Shown here piece by piece: positions 21,340 to 32,765 of a DNA stretch of 64,000 nucleotides; the stretch's first letter is position 1; every line of letters begins with the position of its first letter. Below the pieces are notes generated by a model that was not told where the DNA came from, did no database searches, and saw only the letters and a list, made by a program, of their open reading frames with translations. Both the position numbers and the translations under genes were made by a program. The DNA is from Silene conica (taxonomy: Eukaryota > Streptophyta > Magnoliopsida > Caryophyllales > Caryophyllaceae): assembly GCA_029255685.2 (NCBI GenBank), contig CM055312.2, forward strand, positions 1,574,649-1,638,648, in the 5' to 3' direction.

Positions 21340-21815
21340 AGAATAACAATCGAAAGACTCGTTTGTGACGGATAGTAGACGGATAATATTGCTCTCCCAA
21401 CAAGACAAGTGAGAGAATAAGTGGGAGAAATGAAGCATTTCATGGGTTATGTCCAGGGGCGAACCCACCAAACTTAAAAACTTGGTCAAAAAGACGTATT
21501 TTTGCTACTCCAAATGTTGCGGAATAGCAGATAATTAAATGTTATCCCATTAAATGTGCAGTAAATATCTTGCGGTTCAATGATAGAGTCTTTAAATTTC
21601 CACCTATTGGCCGTGGTTTTGAATTCTATTGCACGTATATTAATTTTTTAATTTTTTATGCTACCCATACATTCAATCCTGAGTTCTCCCCTGGTTATGT
21701 CACTGTATTTTTTAATTTTTTATGCTACCCATACATTCAATCCTGAGTTCGACCCTGGTTATGTCACTATATTTTGTAAAAGGGTCATTATCCATCTTCA
21801 GCTTATGACGAAGAG
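21340..21815. mobile_element. TTGTGACGG-family MITE upstream of the fourth P450, split by a hAT element
   Basis: The left part (to 21453) has GACTCGTTTGTGACGGATAG. The right part (about 21763-21815) has GGGTCATTATCCATCTTCAG. Between them lie a hAT-type element (21454-21693) and a tandem duplication of that element's last 60 bp (to about 21762). The composite ends about 120 bp before the ATG. Confidence 0.5.
21454..21693. mobile_element. hAT-type MITE nested in a promoter MITE
   Basis: The ends are CAGGGGCGAACCCAC and the inverse of GAGTTCTCCCCTG. A perfect 8-bp duplication GTTATGTC lies at 21446-21453 and 21694-21701. The right end plus duplication is repeated once more in tandem (21701-21762). 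Relatives are at 4494-4723 and 39655-39913. Confidence 0.72.
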
Positions 21816-21859
21816 CGCCGTGTGCTTTTGAACACTTCATTTCCCTCACCTCATTTTCC

Positions 21860-21866
21860 TATAAAT
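21860..21866 (+). promoter_or_regulatory. Probable TATA box of the fourth P450
   Basis: TATAAAT in a CCTATAAATTC context lies 70 bp before the ATG at 21936. This would place the start of transcription near 21890-21900 and give a short A/C-rich leader, normal for plant genes. The motif matches; activity is inferred. Confidence 0.5.
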
Positions 21867-21935
21867 TCACCTCCAAAAAGTCATTCAACACATCAAATCT
21901 TACATACACAACCAAATCAACCAAAACAATATACT

Positions 21936-24900
21936 ATGTCAACTACTAGTAATATTTACATAAATTTCCTAAAAAACCTAACTTTACAACCCCTTTTCAT
22001 CCCAATTTTACTCCTTATAGTATTCCTCTACAAATGGTACAACACAAAGGTTTCCATAAGTAGAAACTTACCACCATCACCACCAAAATTACCTATTTTA
22101 GGAAACTTGCACCAAATTGGCAACTTCCCACACCGCTCCTTATCGGCTTTATCGAAGCGATATGGAGGGCTTATGTCAATCAAAATCGGTAGCATTCCGG
22201 CCCTCGTCGTCTCCTCTGCTGACGCCGCTTCAGACATCTTCAAAACCCATGATGCAATCTTCGCAAACAGACCCAAATCTAAGGTCATGTGTAAAATCAT
22301 CTATGGTGGAAAAGACATAGTTTTTTCGCCTTATGGCGAATATTGGAGACAAATTAGGAGCATTTGTGTACTACAACTCCTAAGCAACAAAAAGGTTCAA
22401 TCTTTTCGCAATGTAAGGGAAGAAGAGGTATCTGAAATGGTTCAAACTCTGAGAGAGACGGTGAACAAACCCGTTAACTTGACGGAGATGCTTATGCGGC
22501 TTTCGAGTAGTGTGTTATGTAGAACAGCTTATGGAAGAAAGTATGATGGCGAAAACGAGACGGATTTTGGTGAATTATTGGCTGAGTTTGTGGAGGTTAT
22601 GGCAGTGTTAAGTATGGGAGATTTTATACCATGGTTAGGTTGGATTGATAGGGTTTCTGGGTTGGAAAAAATGGTTGAAAAAGTTGCTAAAAAGTTTGAT
22701 GATTTTCTTGAAAAGGTTTTTCAAGAACATATGGATTGTTATGAAGAAAAGAGAAAGATTAATAATGGGTTTGAATTTAATTATAATGAAGAAAATAATA
22801 AGGATTTTGTTGATATATTGCTTGATGTTCAAAGGGAAAATCCAAATGCTTTGCCTAAGGATGGCATCAAAGCTATTATACTTGTAAGTTACTATCCTAT
22901 TCTCATTTCAAACCGTCATTATCCGTCTTAAGCGTCATACCAAATCATCCCACTTGTCAGCTAAAAATGACATTTTTTGGTCTTTATTACCCTCATTTGG
23001 TAATATTTGACCAATTTTACGCTTAAGACAGATAATACATGTCTTAAGCAAGAGTTATTGCATTATAGGCCATGTTTGTTAGTCGGCAGATTAATATCAT
23101 CAGCTGAAGCAGATTGGTTAACCGGATTATGAATGACTGATTGAATTGGATATTTGACTAGTATATTTCAGTTAGTAGATTTAATAAAAGTGTTTGATAA
23201 TTAGCGGTGGGGTTTAGGTTAATAGCTCGCTATATCTATATGAAAATGGTTGACAGAGAGATTCATTATTTGCAATCTACTAAATTGAATATGCTGAGTA
23301 AAGCAGCATATTGGAAATCAATAGATTGGGGGGGTTCAATCTACCATTTCAATATGCTATTTACCAAAACACATAGGCTCTTTTTGGTAAACAACGGATT
23401 AATTCCAACATAAATAGATTGTAACGATAGATTATAAATGATAGATTTAAACAGAAGGCTTGACTAACCTATTATAATTAGGAGAATTAATTTGAGTGTT
23501 TGGTAACTATAGTAGATCATTAGTTTTCTTTGTAAAATACAGTAAAAATTTCTACTTTAGAATCTGCTAACCAATATGCTAGGTAAGCAGCATATTATAA
23601 AACAACATATTGACCCCAAATATACCCCAAATATGTTGTTTACCAAATACTCAAATTAGCATATGACTGGTCAAACATGCTAAAACCATTGAATATACTG
23701 ATATCGTTTACCAAACAAGGTCATAATTTAGTACACTCGTGAGTCAAACTTGCTAAAAGACTTAAATATGCTGAAAATTTATCAATCCGCTATTCACCAA
23801 ATACCCATAGTGTCACCATTTTTAAACTTTTTACTTTATCCACTATAAACTCTGATACGTGTCAAACACGATATAGTAGTGAGTAGAGCTGACAAATAAT
23901 GACCCGACACGAAAACACGACATGAACCCGACACGAAATTAGCGGGTTTGGGTTGAGGCTTAATGACCCATTTATGTAAGTGGGTCGACACGAACACGAC
24001 ACGATATAATGGGTCGGGTTTGTGTTGAGTTCTTTAAACACGAACCCGACACGAATGACCTGTTTACTAAATTAATCTTAATTTTTTTTTATCCTCCACC
24101 ACATAAATATATACTTAAACTTTCCAAATATGGACAGGACACGAAAACACGACACGAAATTAACGGGTTTGGATTGAGGCTTGATGACCCATTTATCTAA
24201 GTGGGTCGACACGAACACGATACGAAATTTAATTGGGTCGGGTTCGGGTTGGAGGTTTTGTGACCCGTTTACATATGACACGAACACGAACCCGACACGA
24301 CCCGATCTGTTTGCCAGGTCTACTAACGAGGAGTTGGGAACACAACTTTTTATTATTACGGTGTTGAATTGCTAATCGTAATAAATGATTTGTTACAACT
24401 TATTACATGCTTTCAACTTCCTTCTATTATTTGTAAACTCGTCCCTAATGAATTTTAACCGTGTAGTATTTTCAAGGTTTGTAGTTTGTAATCAAAACCT
24501 TTAATTAACCTAAAACAACCTCTCACTAGTTAATCTTAACATTCAGGGGTTGCATGTTATCGTTAGTAAAATACCCATAAAGTATGCATACGATATTTTT
24601 GAGTCGTTTTCACGGTTTTCAAAACCTTAAATCTTTTTAACGCCGAAAGGAATAGAACGATTTTATTAAACAACCACATCCTCGTCTACGTGAAACATAA
24701 AAATATACTATTTCAGGTAAAAAATATATATAGGGGACAAGTCTTCCCACCCTAGAAATCCAAAAAAACAAAAATAGTTGAATTTTTACGTAGGTGGGGT
24801 TGCATTTTCTAAAAAATTTCTTCACTATATATGTTTTTTAAAATTTGGTAGCTAGTTGTTGTCACGTCTCGACTCTCGTGTGTGCCTTGTGCGTACTAAA

Positions 24901-26557
24901 GTAATGAGACGGTATCAATTTTGATATAATATACGGCGGTGGGGATGTGGATGTGGATATTGATGTGGAGAGGGAAGAAAGTAAGAGAAGGATAGTGACT
25001 ATCAAGTAGTGATCGGCCAAGTACTCGGTGATCACTAACTCTCCTGTGAATCGTGATAGAAGATATTACGGTATATAGTAATTGTCTAATCGAAATATTA
25101 TTAGTAGTGACGAATCTAGGAAAAATATTATCTAAAAGATATTAATAAGGATCAAACTCAAAATTACCTATCTCTATCAACTATGCCATAATGACTTCAT
25201 GTGTAAATCACGGGAGCTGCAGCAATCTCTACAGTTTGGAATAAAATTAGTCAATCAACAAGCTTAAGAATCCTTTACCCTTATTTCATTGTTTTAGTAT
25301 TTCTTTCATTAGTAGGAGAGAAAACTTATTAGCTCATAATGCGGCTAAGAGGGCTGTGTGTGCTTAGTCGTATGTTTCCAACTGTCAGAAAAAAAAAAAA
25401 AAAGATACTTATAAAAAATTTGTTCTAGAATTTTATGGGTCCTTACTTGGGTCCGCCCCTGATTATCAGTATGATAAATAATTTTGATTATATTGCGATA
25501 TTAGTTGATGTGATTTAGAAGTAACGGGACGGTATCATTTTTGATATAATTTATGGGGGTGGGGATGGGGATAGGGATGGGGAAGAAGGTAAGAGAAGGA
25601 TAGTGACTATCAAGTAGTGATCAACCAAGTATTCGGTGATGACTAACTCTCCTGCGATAAATTAAATTAATCGTTTCGTTTTTCACGATGTCATCAAGAC
25701 ATCAACAATATATCGCTCTTGTGGCTCCTCGGCTTGTGTTGCCCGACTCGAGACAGACTTGTGTGGGGAGGCGGGGCAAGTCGGCCCATCCAGGCTGGCA
25801 AAGCTCGTAAAAATGTAGACAATGTGTCGGACTGGGCAGGCCGAGATAGGCCAGCCCGCACCATTAGCTACCTCTACTGATCATAACTAGTACCATCCTG
25901 TGACGCCCTAACTTTGACCATTTTTGTGAACTTAATCAGGATATGTTTGCGGCCGGGACAGACACAACCTTTACACTGCTAGAATGGGCAACAACGGAGC
26001 TTCTCGGGAATCCGGAAGTAATGAAAAAGCTGCAAGACGAGGTGCGACAAGTCGTTAAACAAAAACCAATGGTAGATGACGACGACTTGGTTGAACTCAA
26101 GTACCTGAAAGCGGTATTTAAGGAGACACTTCGACTACATCCTCCACTTCCGGTATTACTTTTCCGACTAGCCTCAAAAGATGTAAAGCTACAAGGCTAC
26201 GACATTGCAGCCAACACACAGATAATCATCAACGCGTGGGCAATACAGCGAGACCCGGCTTATTGGGAAAATCCTGACGAGTTCCAGCCAGAGCGATTCC
26301 TGAACTCTTCTGTGGAGTTTAAGGTTCCTGTTTCCGACTTCAACTGGATCCCGTTTGGAGGAGGTCGGAGAGGTTGCCCGGGTATATCCTTTGCCATGGC
26401 CAACGCTGAGCTCGCACTGGCGAATCTTGTGTATACATTTGATTGGAAAGTGGCAGACGGAACAGAATGTGATGTTAGTAAAGTACGTGAGCGTCCGGGA
26501 ATTACTATCAATAGGCGCGATCCCCTTATGGTCATTCCACTTCACTCTCGCGAATAA
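21936..26557 (+). CDS. Cytochrome P450, CYP71-type (fourth gene)
   Basis: The CDS is join(21936..22883, 25940..26557), 521 residues, slightly long for the family. This comes from a longer N-terminus and an Asn/Glu-rich insert (about residues 275-290, around NGFEFNYNEENN) before the intron. The ATG at 21936 is the first one that leads directly into the hydrophobic anchor; a TATA box lies 70 bp upstream. Seen: hinge LPPSPPKLPILGNLHQIG, standard I-helix AAGTDTT, K-helix KETLRLHPP, PERF, haem loop FGGGRRGCPG. By family it is an ER-bound haem monooxygenase; substrate unknown. The phase-0 intron is 3056 bp because of at least three transposon insertions and an internal direct repeat. It lies on the same strand as the second and third genes, suggesting a tandem array plus one inverted copy. 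Confidence 0.93.
23068..23375. mobile_element. Tourist-like MITE, copy a, in the fourth P450 intron
   Basis: It begins GGCCATGTTTGTTAGTCGGC and ends with ATGCTATTTACCAAAACAC, the same family as 15698-16049 and 17778-18118 but more diverged. It abuts a second copy directly. Confidence 0.5.
23376..23722. mobile_element. Tourist-like MITE, copy b, in the fourth P450 intron
   Basis: It runs from GGCTCTTTTTGGTAAACAAC to the inverse-type CGTTTACCAAACAAGGTC. The 3-bp ATA occurs on both sides. It lies directly beside copy a. Confidence 0.55.
23884..24322. mobile_element. hAT-type MITE in the fourth P450 intron
   Basis: The termini TAGAGCTGACAAA and the inverse of TTTGCCAGGTCTA are near-inverse copies. 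The interior is dense in CCGACACGA and GGGTCGACACGAACACGA, and contains an imperfect direct duplication (about 23900-24003 and 24130-24228). No matching 8-bp flanks were found, so it is older or rearranged compared with 9970-10353. Confidence 0.6.
24898..25665 (+). repeat. Pair of diverged direct repeats in the fourth P450 intron
   Basis: Segments 24898-25056 and 25518-25665 share GACGGTATCA, AAGAGAAGGATAGTGAC and TATCAAGTAGTGATC, then TAACTCTCCTG, about 620 bp apart. They may be the ends of a decayed LTR-like element or a local duplication. I see no primer site to decide. Confidence 0.5.
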
Positions 26558-27224
26558 AGGAGCAGGGTGTTCGAATATTCATGACAAAATACTAATATTA
26601 TGTGTGAATATGTGATGGAATGTACTAATGATTTACAATTCTTTGATGCAATATAATAAAATAAAGCAAAATGTATATAATTGTGTTAAAAACCCGAAAC
26701 CTATATTCATAATATTTGAGTTCTGTTATTGATAAAGATTACAATTGTCATAGACGATTTTGGAAAGGCGACAAATATAAGTCGCGCACAAAGGTTTATT
26801 ACATCGGTTTGTCTAACGTGGGCCCTAAGGGCACACATTAATAATTTAAATGCAGAAAGATTATACCATATTTTCGATAATTATGGTAAAAATGACTTTC
26901 TATCCAAGAATCAGATAAGAATATGTTCTAAATCTTTCCATATTTAGATTATTAACGTGTGCTTGGAAAAACCGTTATTACATTGATGATATATAGGTAA
27001 ATTTCAGAAATGAATGTGTTACACTGTTAGAATGTTATCTACTTGACATATACTGTGAGAATAACTTTCCGGAGCATAAGAATCAGGCGCGCATCTACAG
27101 CGAGGATGTCAGCTTCGGCCTATATTTCAAAACCCATTCAAACGACCATCAAACGAGATTGACAGATAACTGGATCGTTTCAGGAAAACAAAGTTTGAAG
27201 AGTTTACAGAGTTTTAGTTATGAC
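26558..27224. other. 3' flanks between convergent genes
   Basis: The fourth P450 (plus) and the CREG1-like gene (minus) end towards each other here. The sequence is AT-rich with no coding region; it should hold both 3' UTRs. Confidence 0.45.
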
Positions 27225-29856
27225 TTACATGTTCCATTGGAGATACTGATCCACGGTGAGAGGCTTTGGACCTCCGAACCAATTAATTAGAAATATGTCT
27301 CCGATTTCCAGTTTGAAGATTTGGAAATCGTGGTTCTTGGGCCAGTCTGTTCGAATACAGAATCTTGCATTAGCCCTACGAACAGGATTTCACGAGAGAA
27401 AAGATGAAAATACGGTTTACAAATTACCTTCCATTTCACGATGTTTAGCAAACAAGGCAGATCTTGCAAATTCCGCTTCTTTGGAGCTGCCATCAACCAA
27501 TTTTAACTGAAACAGACAGCAAGTGCAGTCATTAAGCAAATTGTATCGGAAACAGACAGCAAGTGCAGCAAACAAGGCAGATCTTGCATTATGCAACACA
27601 AACATTTGCATAGTGTTGAAAAGTCGGATCCAAGGGTTGGTTTTGATAAACCATACTGTAAAATGTATCGGAAATTGCATTGGCTGACTGATATTTCTCA
27701 ATATAAGTACAACCAACATAGTTATCCATTTTCATATTAGAGTTCCTTTCGGTTTTGCTTAATTTCTGTTCTTTCTGGCTTAATTTCAGTTCCTTTCAGT
27801 TTTGCTTAGCTGTATTCCGCTAGGTTTTATTTACGTTCAGTCAATTATGTTCAGTTAATCTCATTACAAAATTAACTTTTAGTTCAACTAAATTCACTTC
27901 ACCTCAGTTCCACTCAATTTAGATCAATTAAGCTCTACTCCAACTAATTCAATTCAGCTCGTTTCAGCCGAAAAGAACAGGGCCTTACAGAACAGCAATC
28001 GGAGCTGAAGGCGTAAACAAATTTAGTATGCAGTCATGCACGGTTTCTTTCAATAACAAAGCTCATGGATGGACATATAACAAATTGAACATCAGACCAC
28101 GAGTCCACGACGAACCCTTGGTGGAAAAGCAGAATGCATCCAGCAGTACAAGTTTACAACTTTCTCAATAGCGATTTGATTGCACGAAAGAAGAAACTGA
28201 TCTATGACACGAAACAGTAACCAAAAATGTTGCAAGCCCAAACCATTATATAGATAAAGCATACCTTTCCAGTAAGAGTGATTTTCGCACAAGTAGGATT
28301 CTCAGGGTCGGTTTTGCCACAAGTCCCAAGCGGATACTCGCTGAGCGTCAATGAGGACCTTTGGTCCTTGAGAGCATTTGCAGCAGTGGGATCAAGGGTT
28401 GTTAAGTAAAAATAAGGTACACCTGCACCTTTGCCTGGCATCCCGTCACTAAAAGAAACGACATTTCTACAAGTACACAAGATCAGAAGGTGAGTCATTA
28501 GTTCAGGAGGAAGGGCTGCTGATAAACAAGTACCAGCACAAGCATTCATATAGCTACGGACTAAGCTAATGGTGGAGTAAGGGGCTAACGGGGGAGGCTT
28601 AATTTCAGCTTAGCTGTATTCCGTTAAAGTTTTATTTACGTTCAATCAATTATGTTCAGTTAATCTCTTCAGAAAATCAACTTTTAATTCAACTAAATTC
28701 ACTTCACTGCTCTACTCCATTTAATTCAATTCAACTCATTTCAGCCGGAAAGAACAGAGCCTAACTGGGGCCGGCTAACGCTCCTCAACAACGATGATAA
28801 TTTCAGCCATTTCTAATTTATGTTGTGCATTTCATATAGATGCTCCAAAAAGGTCATATTTTGGCACTTACATTGATCATTCAAGTGACAGTTTTTAACA
28901 CACTTAGGCCTATTCATTCTGGCTTAATTTCAGCTCATTTAAGTTTTACTTAGCTGTATTCCGTTAAGTTTTATTTACGATCAATCAATTATGTTCAGTT
29001 AATCTCTTCAGAAAATTAACTTTTAATTCAACTAAATTCACTTCACCTCCATTTCACTCAATTGTTCAATTAAACTATACTCCATTAATTCAATTTAGCT
29101 CGTTTCAGGCTTTCAGCCTAGCCGAGGCGAAAAGTGAACAGGGTCTTACATATACTTCTCCCGTTCCATTTGATTGTATACGTTTATCAAAATCTACTCT
29201 AATTTGAGAATTTATAGTTGATTAACAAATCTAATCTGCAATGTCGATGTACAGCATCCCAAAAACAGCAATCTAAAACCCGAAACTGCAATGTTGAAAG
29301 CTGAGAAATCTCGGGTTTTTCAAAAACCCGAGATCTCTCAGCTTTTGACATCTCTACATCATAAAAATTTACCAAAATGACAGTCAGATAGAGATAGCAT
29401 ACCCAAATGGTGCACCACCAACTGCAATGTTGAAAGCTGAGAAATCTCGGGTTTTTGCTAATACCCCGAGATTTCTCAGCTTTCGACATCTCTACATCAT
29501 AAAAATTTACCAAAATGACAGTCAGATAGAGATAGCATACCCAAATGGTGCACCACCTAAATCAGCAGCAATAGTACTGCAAAATATACGCTCGGCTCAG
29601 TCAACTGTTTACCTTTCTACTTAACACACAGTAATTAAACGTAAACAAACGATTGAGACGGAAAAAGAGAGAAAGAGAATAACTTGAGGACACCCCAGGA
29701 ATTTAGGGAGACCAACCAACGAGCATAAGCAGCAGCATCTTTTGGGTTTGGTTTATTGACAGAAATCAATCGACCTGCAATAACTCTATTATCCAGTAAA
29801 GTCAACCATAAACACAACAACAATAATACTGAAGTGCTTTTATACAGTAACTTCAT
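27225..29856 (-). CDS. CREG1-like secreted protein
   Basis: Five exons: complement(join(27225..27346, 27428..27506, 28265..28466, 29541..29576, 29684..29856)), 203 residues. All junctions follow GT-AG and keep frame, including a 36-bp second exon. Residues 1-27 form a clear signal peptide (a leucine-rich core after MKLLYKS). The rest matches the CREG family (split-barrel fold related to pyridoxamine 5'-phosphate oxidase). Recognisable blocks are ARWLVSLNSWGVL, DLGGAPFGNVVSFSDG, GVPYFYLTTLDPTA, TLSEYPLGTCGKTDPENPTC and the C-terminal FLINWFGGPKPLTVDQYL. In animals CREG1 is a secreted or lysosomal glycoprotein; the plant role is not established. Introns contain Tourist MITEs and duplicated pieces of exons 2 and 4. 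Nothing here ties it to the P450s beyond adjacency. Confidence 0.9.
27549..27588 (-). repeat. Patchwork copy of exon 4 sequence in CREG1-like intron 3
   Basis: GAAACAGACAGCAAGTGCAG occurs at the exon 4 boundary (27509-27528) and again at 27549-27568. The second copy is joined directly to CAAACAAGGCAGATCTTGCA, which otherwise lies inside exon 4 at about 27449-27468. Two separated pieces have thus been copied and fused. Confidence 0.75.
27770..27986. mobile_element. Tourist-like MITE (second family), CREG1-like intron 3
   Basis: It runs from TTCTTTCTGGCTTAATTTCA to GTTTCAGCCGAAAAGAACAG plus GGCC, followed by TTA. The family has GGCCCTGTTC-type termini and is rich in TTCAGTT and CAATTCAGCTC phrases. 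Related copies lie at 28597, 28907, 33577, 33833 and 34099. Confidence 0.6.
28597..28762. mobile_element. Tourist-like MITE (second family), shortened copy
   Basis: It starts GGCTTAATTTCAGCTTAGC and ends CAGCCGGAAAGAACAGAGCC. It lacks part of the interior present in the other copies. It lies in the second intron of the CREG1-like gene. Confidence 0.5.
28907..29145. mobile_element. Tourist-like MITE (second family), best-preserved copy
   Basis: It begins GGCCTATTCATTCTGGC and ends AAAAGTGAACAGGGTC. The 3-bp duplication TTA lies at 28904-28906 and 29146-29148, as expected for PIF/Harbinger Tourist elements. It lies in CREG1-like intron 2. Confidence 0.7.
29283..29558. repeat. Tandem hairpin-bearing duplication that includes the end of CREG1-like exon 2
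   Basis: Two copies (about 29288-29421 and 29422-29558) each carry a long hairpin (GCTGAGAAATCTCGGG and its complement across a short loop). Each is followed by CAGATAGAGATAGCATACCC and AAATGGTGCACCACC. The second copy is the genuine exon 2 with its donor site at 29540; the first repeats the donor and last 15 bp of the exon without an acceptor. Confidence 0.85.
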
Positions 29857-30510
29857 CTCTTTTATTTCAAATGTGTTATAAATCAATCAAAATATGAAAT
29901 GATTTTACTTTGATATATAATCATATAATCTTTGTCATCTTTCACAACTATTTGTACTTTATTGCCTATAAATTAGACTCTTGGATAGATATTTGGATTT
30001 TTCTTTTAATGTTATCTGTTTTCTTTACTTTCTGTCTGTTTAATTTTAACAATTGTTTTTTCTCAATTTATGAAGTATTTCTATTCCATGGACATGGTAA
30101 CTAGAGATCTGGATACCATTTGAATCTGAATACGATCCTATAAGATCCAGATCCATATCTTTATTTTGTCATTGATGTAGATCCGATTCATATTTGCAGG
30201 ATCTGAAATTCTCATATCCATATCGTGATTCATAGGATTCGGATAGGATCTGGATCTATCCCGTAGATCACTTTGTGAATATCAAATTATTATTAGTAGG
30301 TATCTTTTGGGATTTATTATCAACTTAACACACTATTGTTATATATATTAGAATACAAATATTAAAAATAGAATTTTAAAAATGTTAAAATAAAGTTTGT
30401 AAAATAACAGTACCAATAACAAAGTACTTTTTGCAATCGAAAATTGTTAATGAGAAAAAAAAATCATACCTAACTATATGAAAAAACATTTTAAAATGAT
30501 TTTTTTTACT
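29857..30510. other. 5' flank of the CREG1-like gene
   Basis: The promoter of the minus-strand gene should lie just above 29856. From 30110 to 30270 there is a run of GATCTGGATC-type phrases that resumes at 30840-30957. Together with the nested MITE at 30511 this may be one interrupted repeat. Confidence 0.35.
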
Positions 30511-30770
30511 ACTCCCTCCATTTTTTTTATATCACCCCATTTATTTATACACGTTTGCCAATACTCATTTTGTTTCGATTATATCTTTAGCTACATACTA
30601 CTAAAAATTATAAAATTTTGATATTCTTAATCCTCTTATCAAGACAAATTAAAAAAGATCTCACATGAATATATATCCGTGAACGAATTGAGAGAAAATC
30701 GACGTTGAATACTCGACTGTGAATAGTGCCAAAAAGGGGAATAGGGTGATATAAAAAAAATGGAGGGAGT
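30511..30770. mobile_element. Stowaway-like MITE
   Basis: The ends are inverse copies over about 26 bp: ACTCCCTCCATTTTTTTTAT at the left and ATAAAAAAAATGGAGGGAGT at the right. CTCCCTCC-type ends are typical of Tc1/mariner Stowaway elements in plants. The interior is AT-rich with no frame. Confidence 0.65.
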
Positions 30771-32765
30771 ATTTCCTTAACTTATTTTTTATTTTTATTT
30801 TAGAATAAAGTAAAAATAAATATAAGGGTAGAATATGAATCTTAATCATCAGATTCATATCCAGATCCGTTTTCATACATATAGACCCTACCCATATCCA
30901 TAACCACTGGATCCAAAATATTGCGATCCAGATCCGATGCTTAGGATCTGGATCCCAGGATGATCGTTGTTTTTAGAAGAGCGCTTTTAGAAGATTTTAT
31001 CGTTGTTTTTTGTGGATTGCTAGTCATGTAAGGTTTTCCTACTCAATTTTCTATGTGATTCATTATGAGTGATGTGGTGTTCTATATGTTTGTGGATGAT
31101 GTATTTATGTTGCGGTATTGTTATTTTTTGGTTATTGTGATGTTTGTGAAGTTATTGTCGGGAGATGAACTTAACCTATGTGCAAATTAATATTCTGGGT
31201 ACACTCGTTGCGATGAGCGAGAATATAGGGAGCAAGACTACGGACTCCCATTGGCAGTGTGGATTATCTATTGCGATGGGTAACCTTGTAGGACTAGATG
31301 ATGCGGTGTGTAGTCGTGTTCGGGCTGCGGTTCAGACACTGGTTCTTGGAGTTTGGAGGTTGATGGCAGTTACAGGATTGTTTGGTTTGCTTTTATTTGT
31401 TTGGCTTATGATCATTCGTATACTTGACTGACCCTTGCATTGTTTTCAAAACTGTGGTGAACCATTTGATATTTCTGGCAAATGGGGAGCAATGGATTGA
31501 GCAAGTTTGATTGTTGAATTTGTAGGGGGTTTGGATGAGCGTTGTTGAGACTATCACATGCTTAGTTTCCGATGTCGTCTAGTAGACTTTTATCTTTAGT
31601 ATTGAGTTGTACGTTTACTTTCAAATACAGTTTTGGAGTTTGTAACTTTGGTTTAAACTTTATTCAGTTTATTTTGTTTTATTATGATATCTTTGATGCA
31701 TACTACCTTGGGTAACCGAGATGGTACCAATCTCATCATATACTAAAGTAGACCTTGCTCAGACATTTTAATAGACGAGGGGGTTACAACTTACTTCCTC
31801 CGTTCATATCCAAAGCGCATATATGCTTTTTGCACAAATATTAAGAAAGATATTAAAAAACTTTTAAAGGTACATTTGGAAGTGTGTAAGATGTTTTTTT
31901 ATTAATTTAAATGTGTGATGGTGAATTATAGGTGGCCCATGAAGTGACATTTTATGTAGATAAATGGTTTCCATAGGGGTAGTTTAGTCATTTTGTTTTC
32001 TTTTTTAGGAAAGTGGTAGAGTGGATATGAATGGATGAAAAAGGAATATATGTAGGTTGGATATGAATGTGGGAAGTATATATTACTTCTCTTATGATGG
32101 TCTAGAGTACTCGTATGTCTCACATGTTGCTTGTCATACTTGAATAGCCTTTTTCAATGTTACATTTGGATAATGTAATATGGTTGGAAGAATCATGAGC
32201 TACTCCCTACTGACTATAACGTTCATTTTAATGAATGAACAAGTTGAAGGTTGGTGTTACATGAGATTTTAATGTGTGAGTTAGCGAGCATTGTAGTTAC
32301 AATAATTGAGCTTTCTCGTTGTAATGCTTAGTGTTGTAATTGTGTTATACTGAGGGATTGAGATCCAATATGATTTAGTGACTCTGCTGTCATTATTTTA
32401 AAACTTTTTAAAAATTTCGCATTTTTCTCTGTAATATTTGTGCTTATTTTATATTTTTATATGTATATTCTAATTAGACTGGGTCAAGTCCGATCATTTC
32501 TGGTACGTTATTATCAAGCTATTTAACGTAATGACTATTGTCGCCAAATAAACACTCAGATCAGGTCAGACGGGTTTTTCCCTGGTAGCTCCTCCCCGAT
32601 TCATCTATGCTCTCTACACAATGAGTCTACTACAATACATGATGCATCAACAACTTTGAATCTCAACATCTCTTGCTCTTCACTTACTACTACAAATTAG
32701 CTTGTTCAAATCTATTCACAAAACAGTTAAAAAGGTAAAGCCATTGAACAAACAATTACCCACAT
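30771..32765. other. Intergenic between the CREG1-like and NPF genes
   Basis: No recognised gene. An open frame at 31165-31431 encodes 88 residues with a hydrophobic C-terminus but matches nothing I know. A Stowaway-like element with inverse ends (CTTCCTCCGTTCATATCC and the inverse of GGATATGAATGTGGGAAG) spans about 31791-32077. The 3' end of the NPF transcript should lie just below 32766. Confidence 0.4.

Noticed and set aside
31165..31431. 88-residue open frame with hydrophobic C-terminus
   Set aside because: No recognisable domain, no splice context, and the flanks are repeat-like; too short to support a gene on its own.
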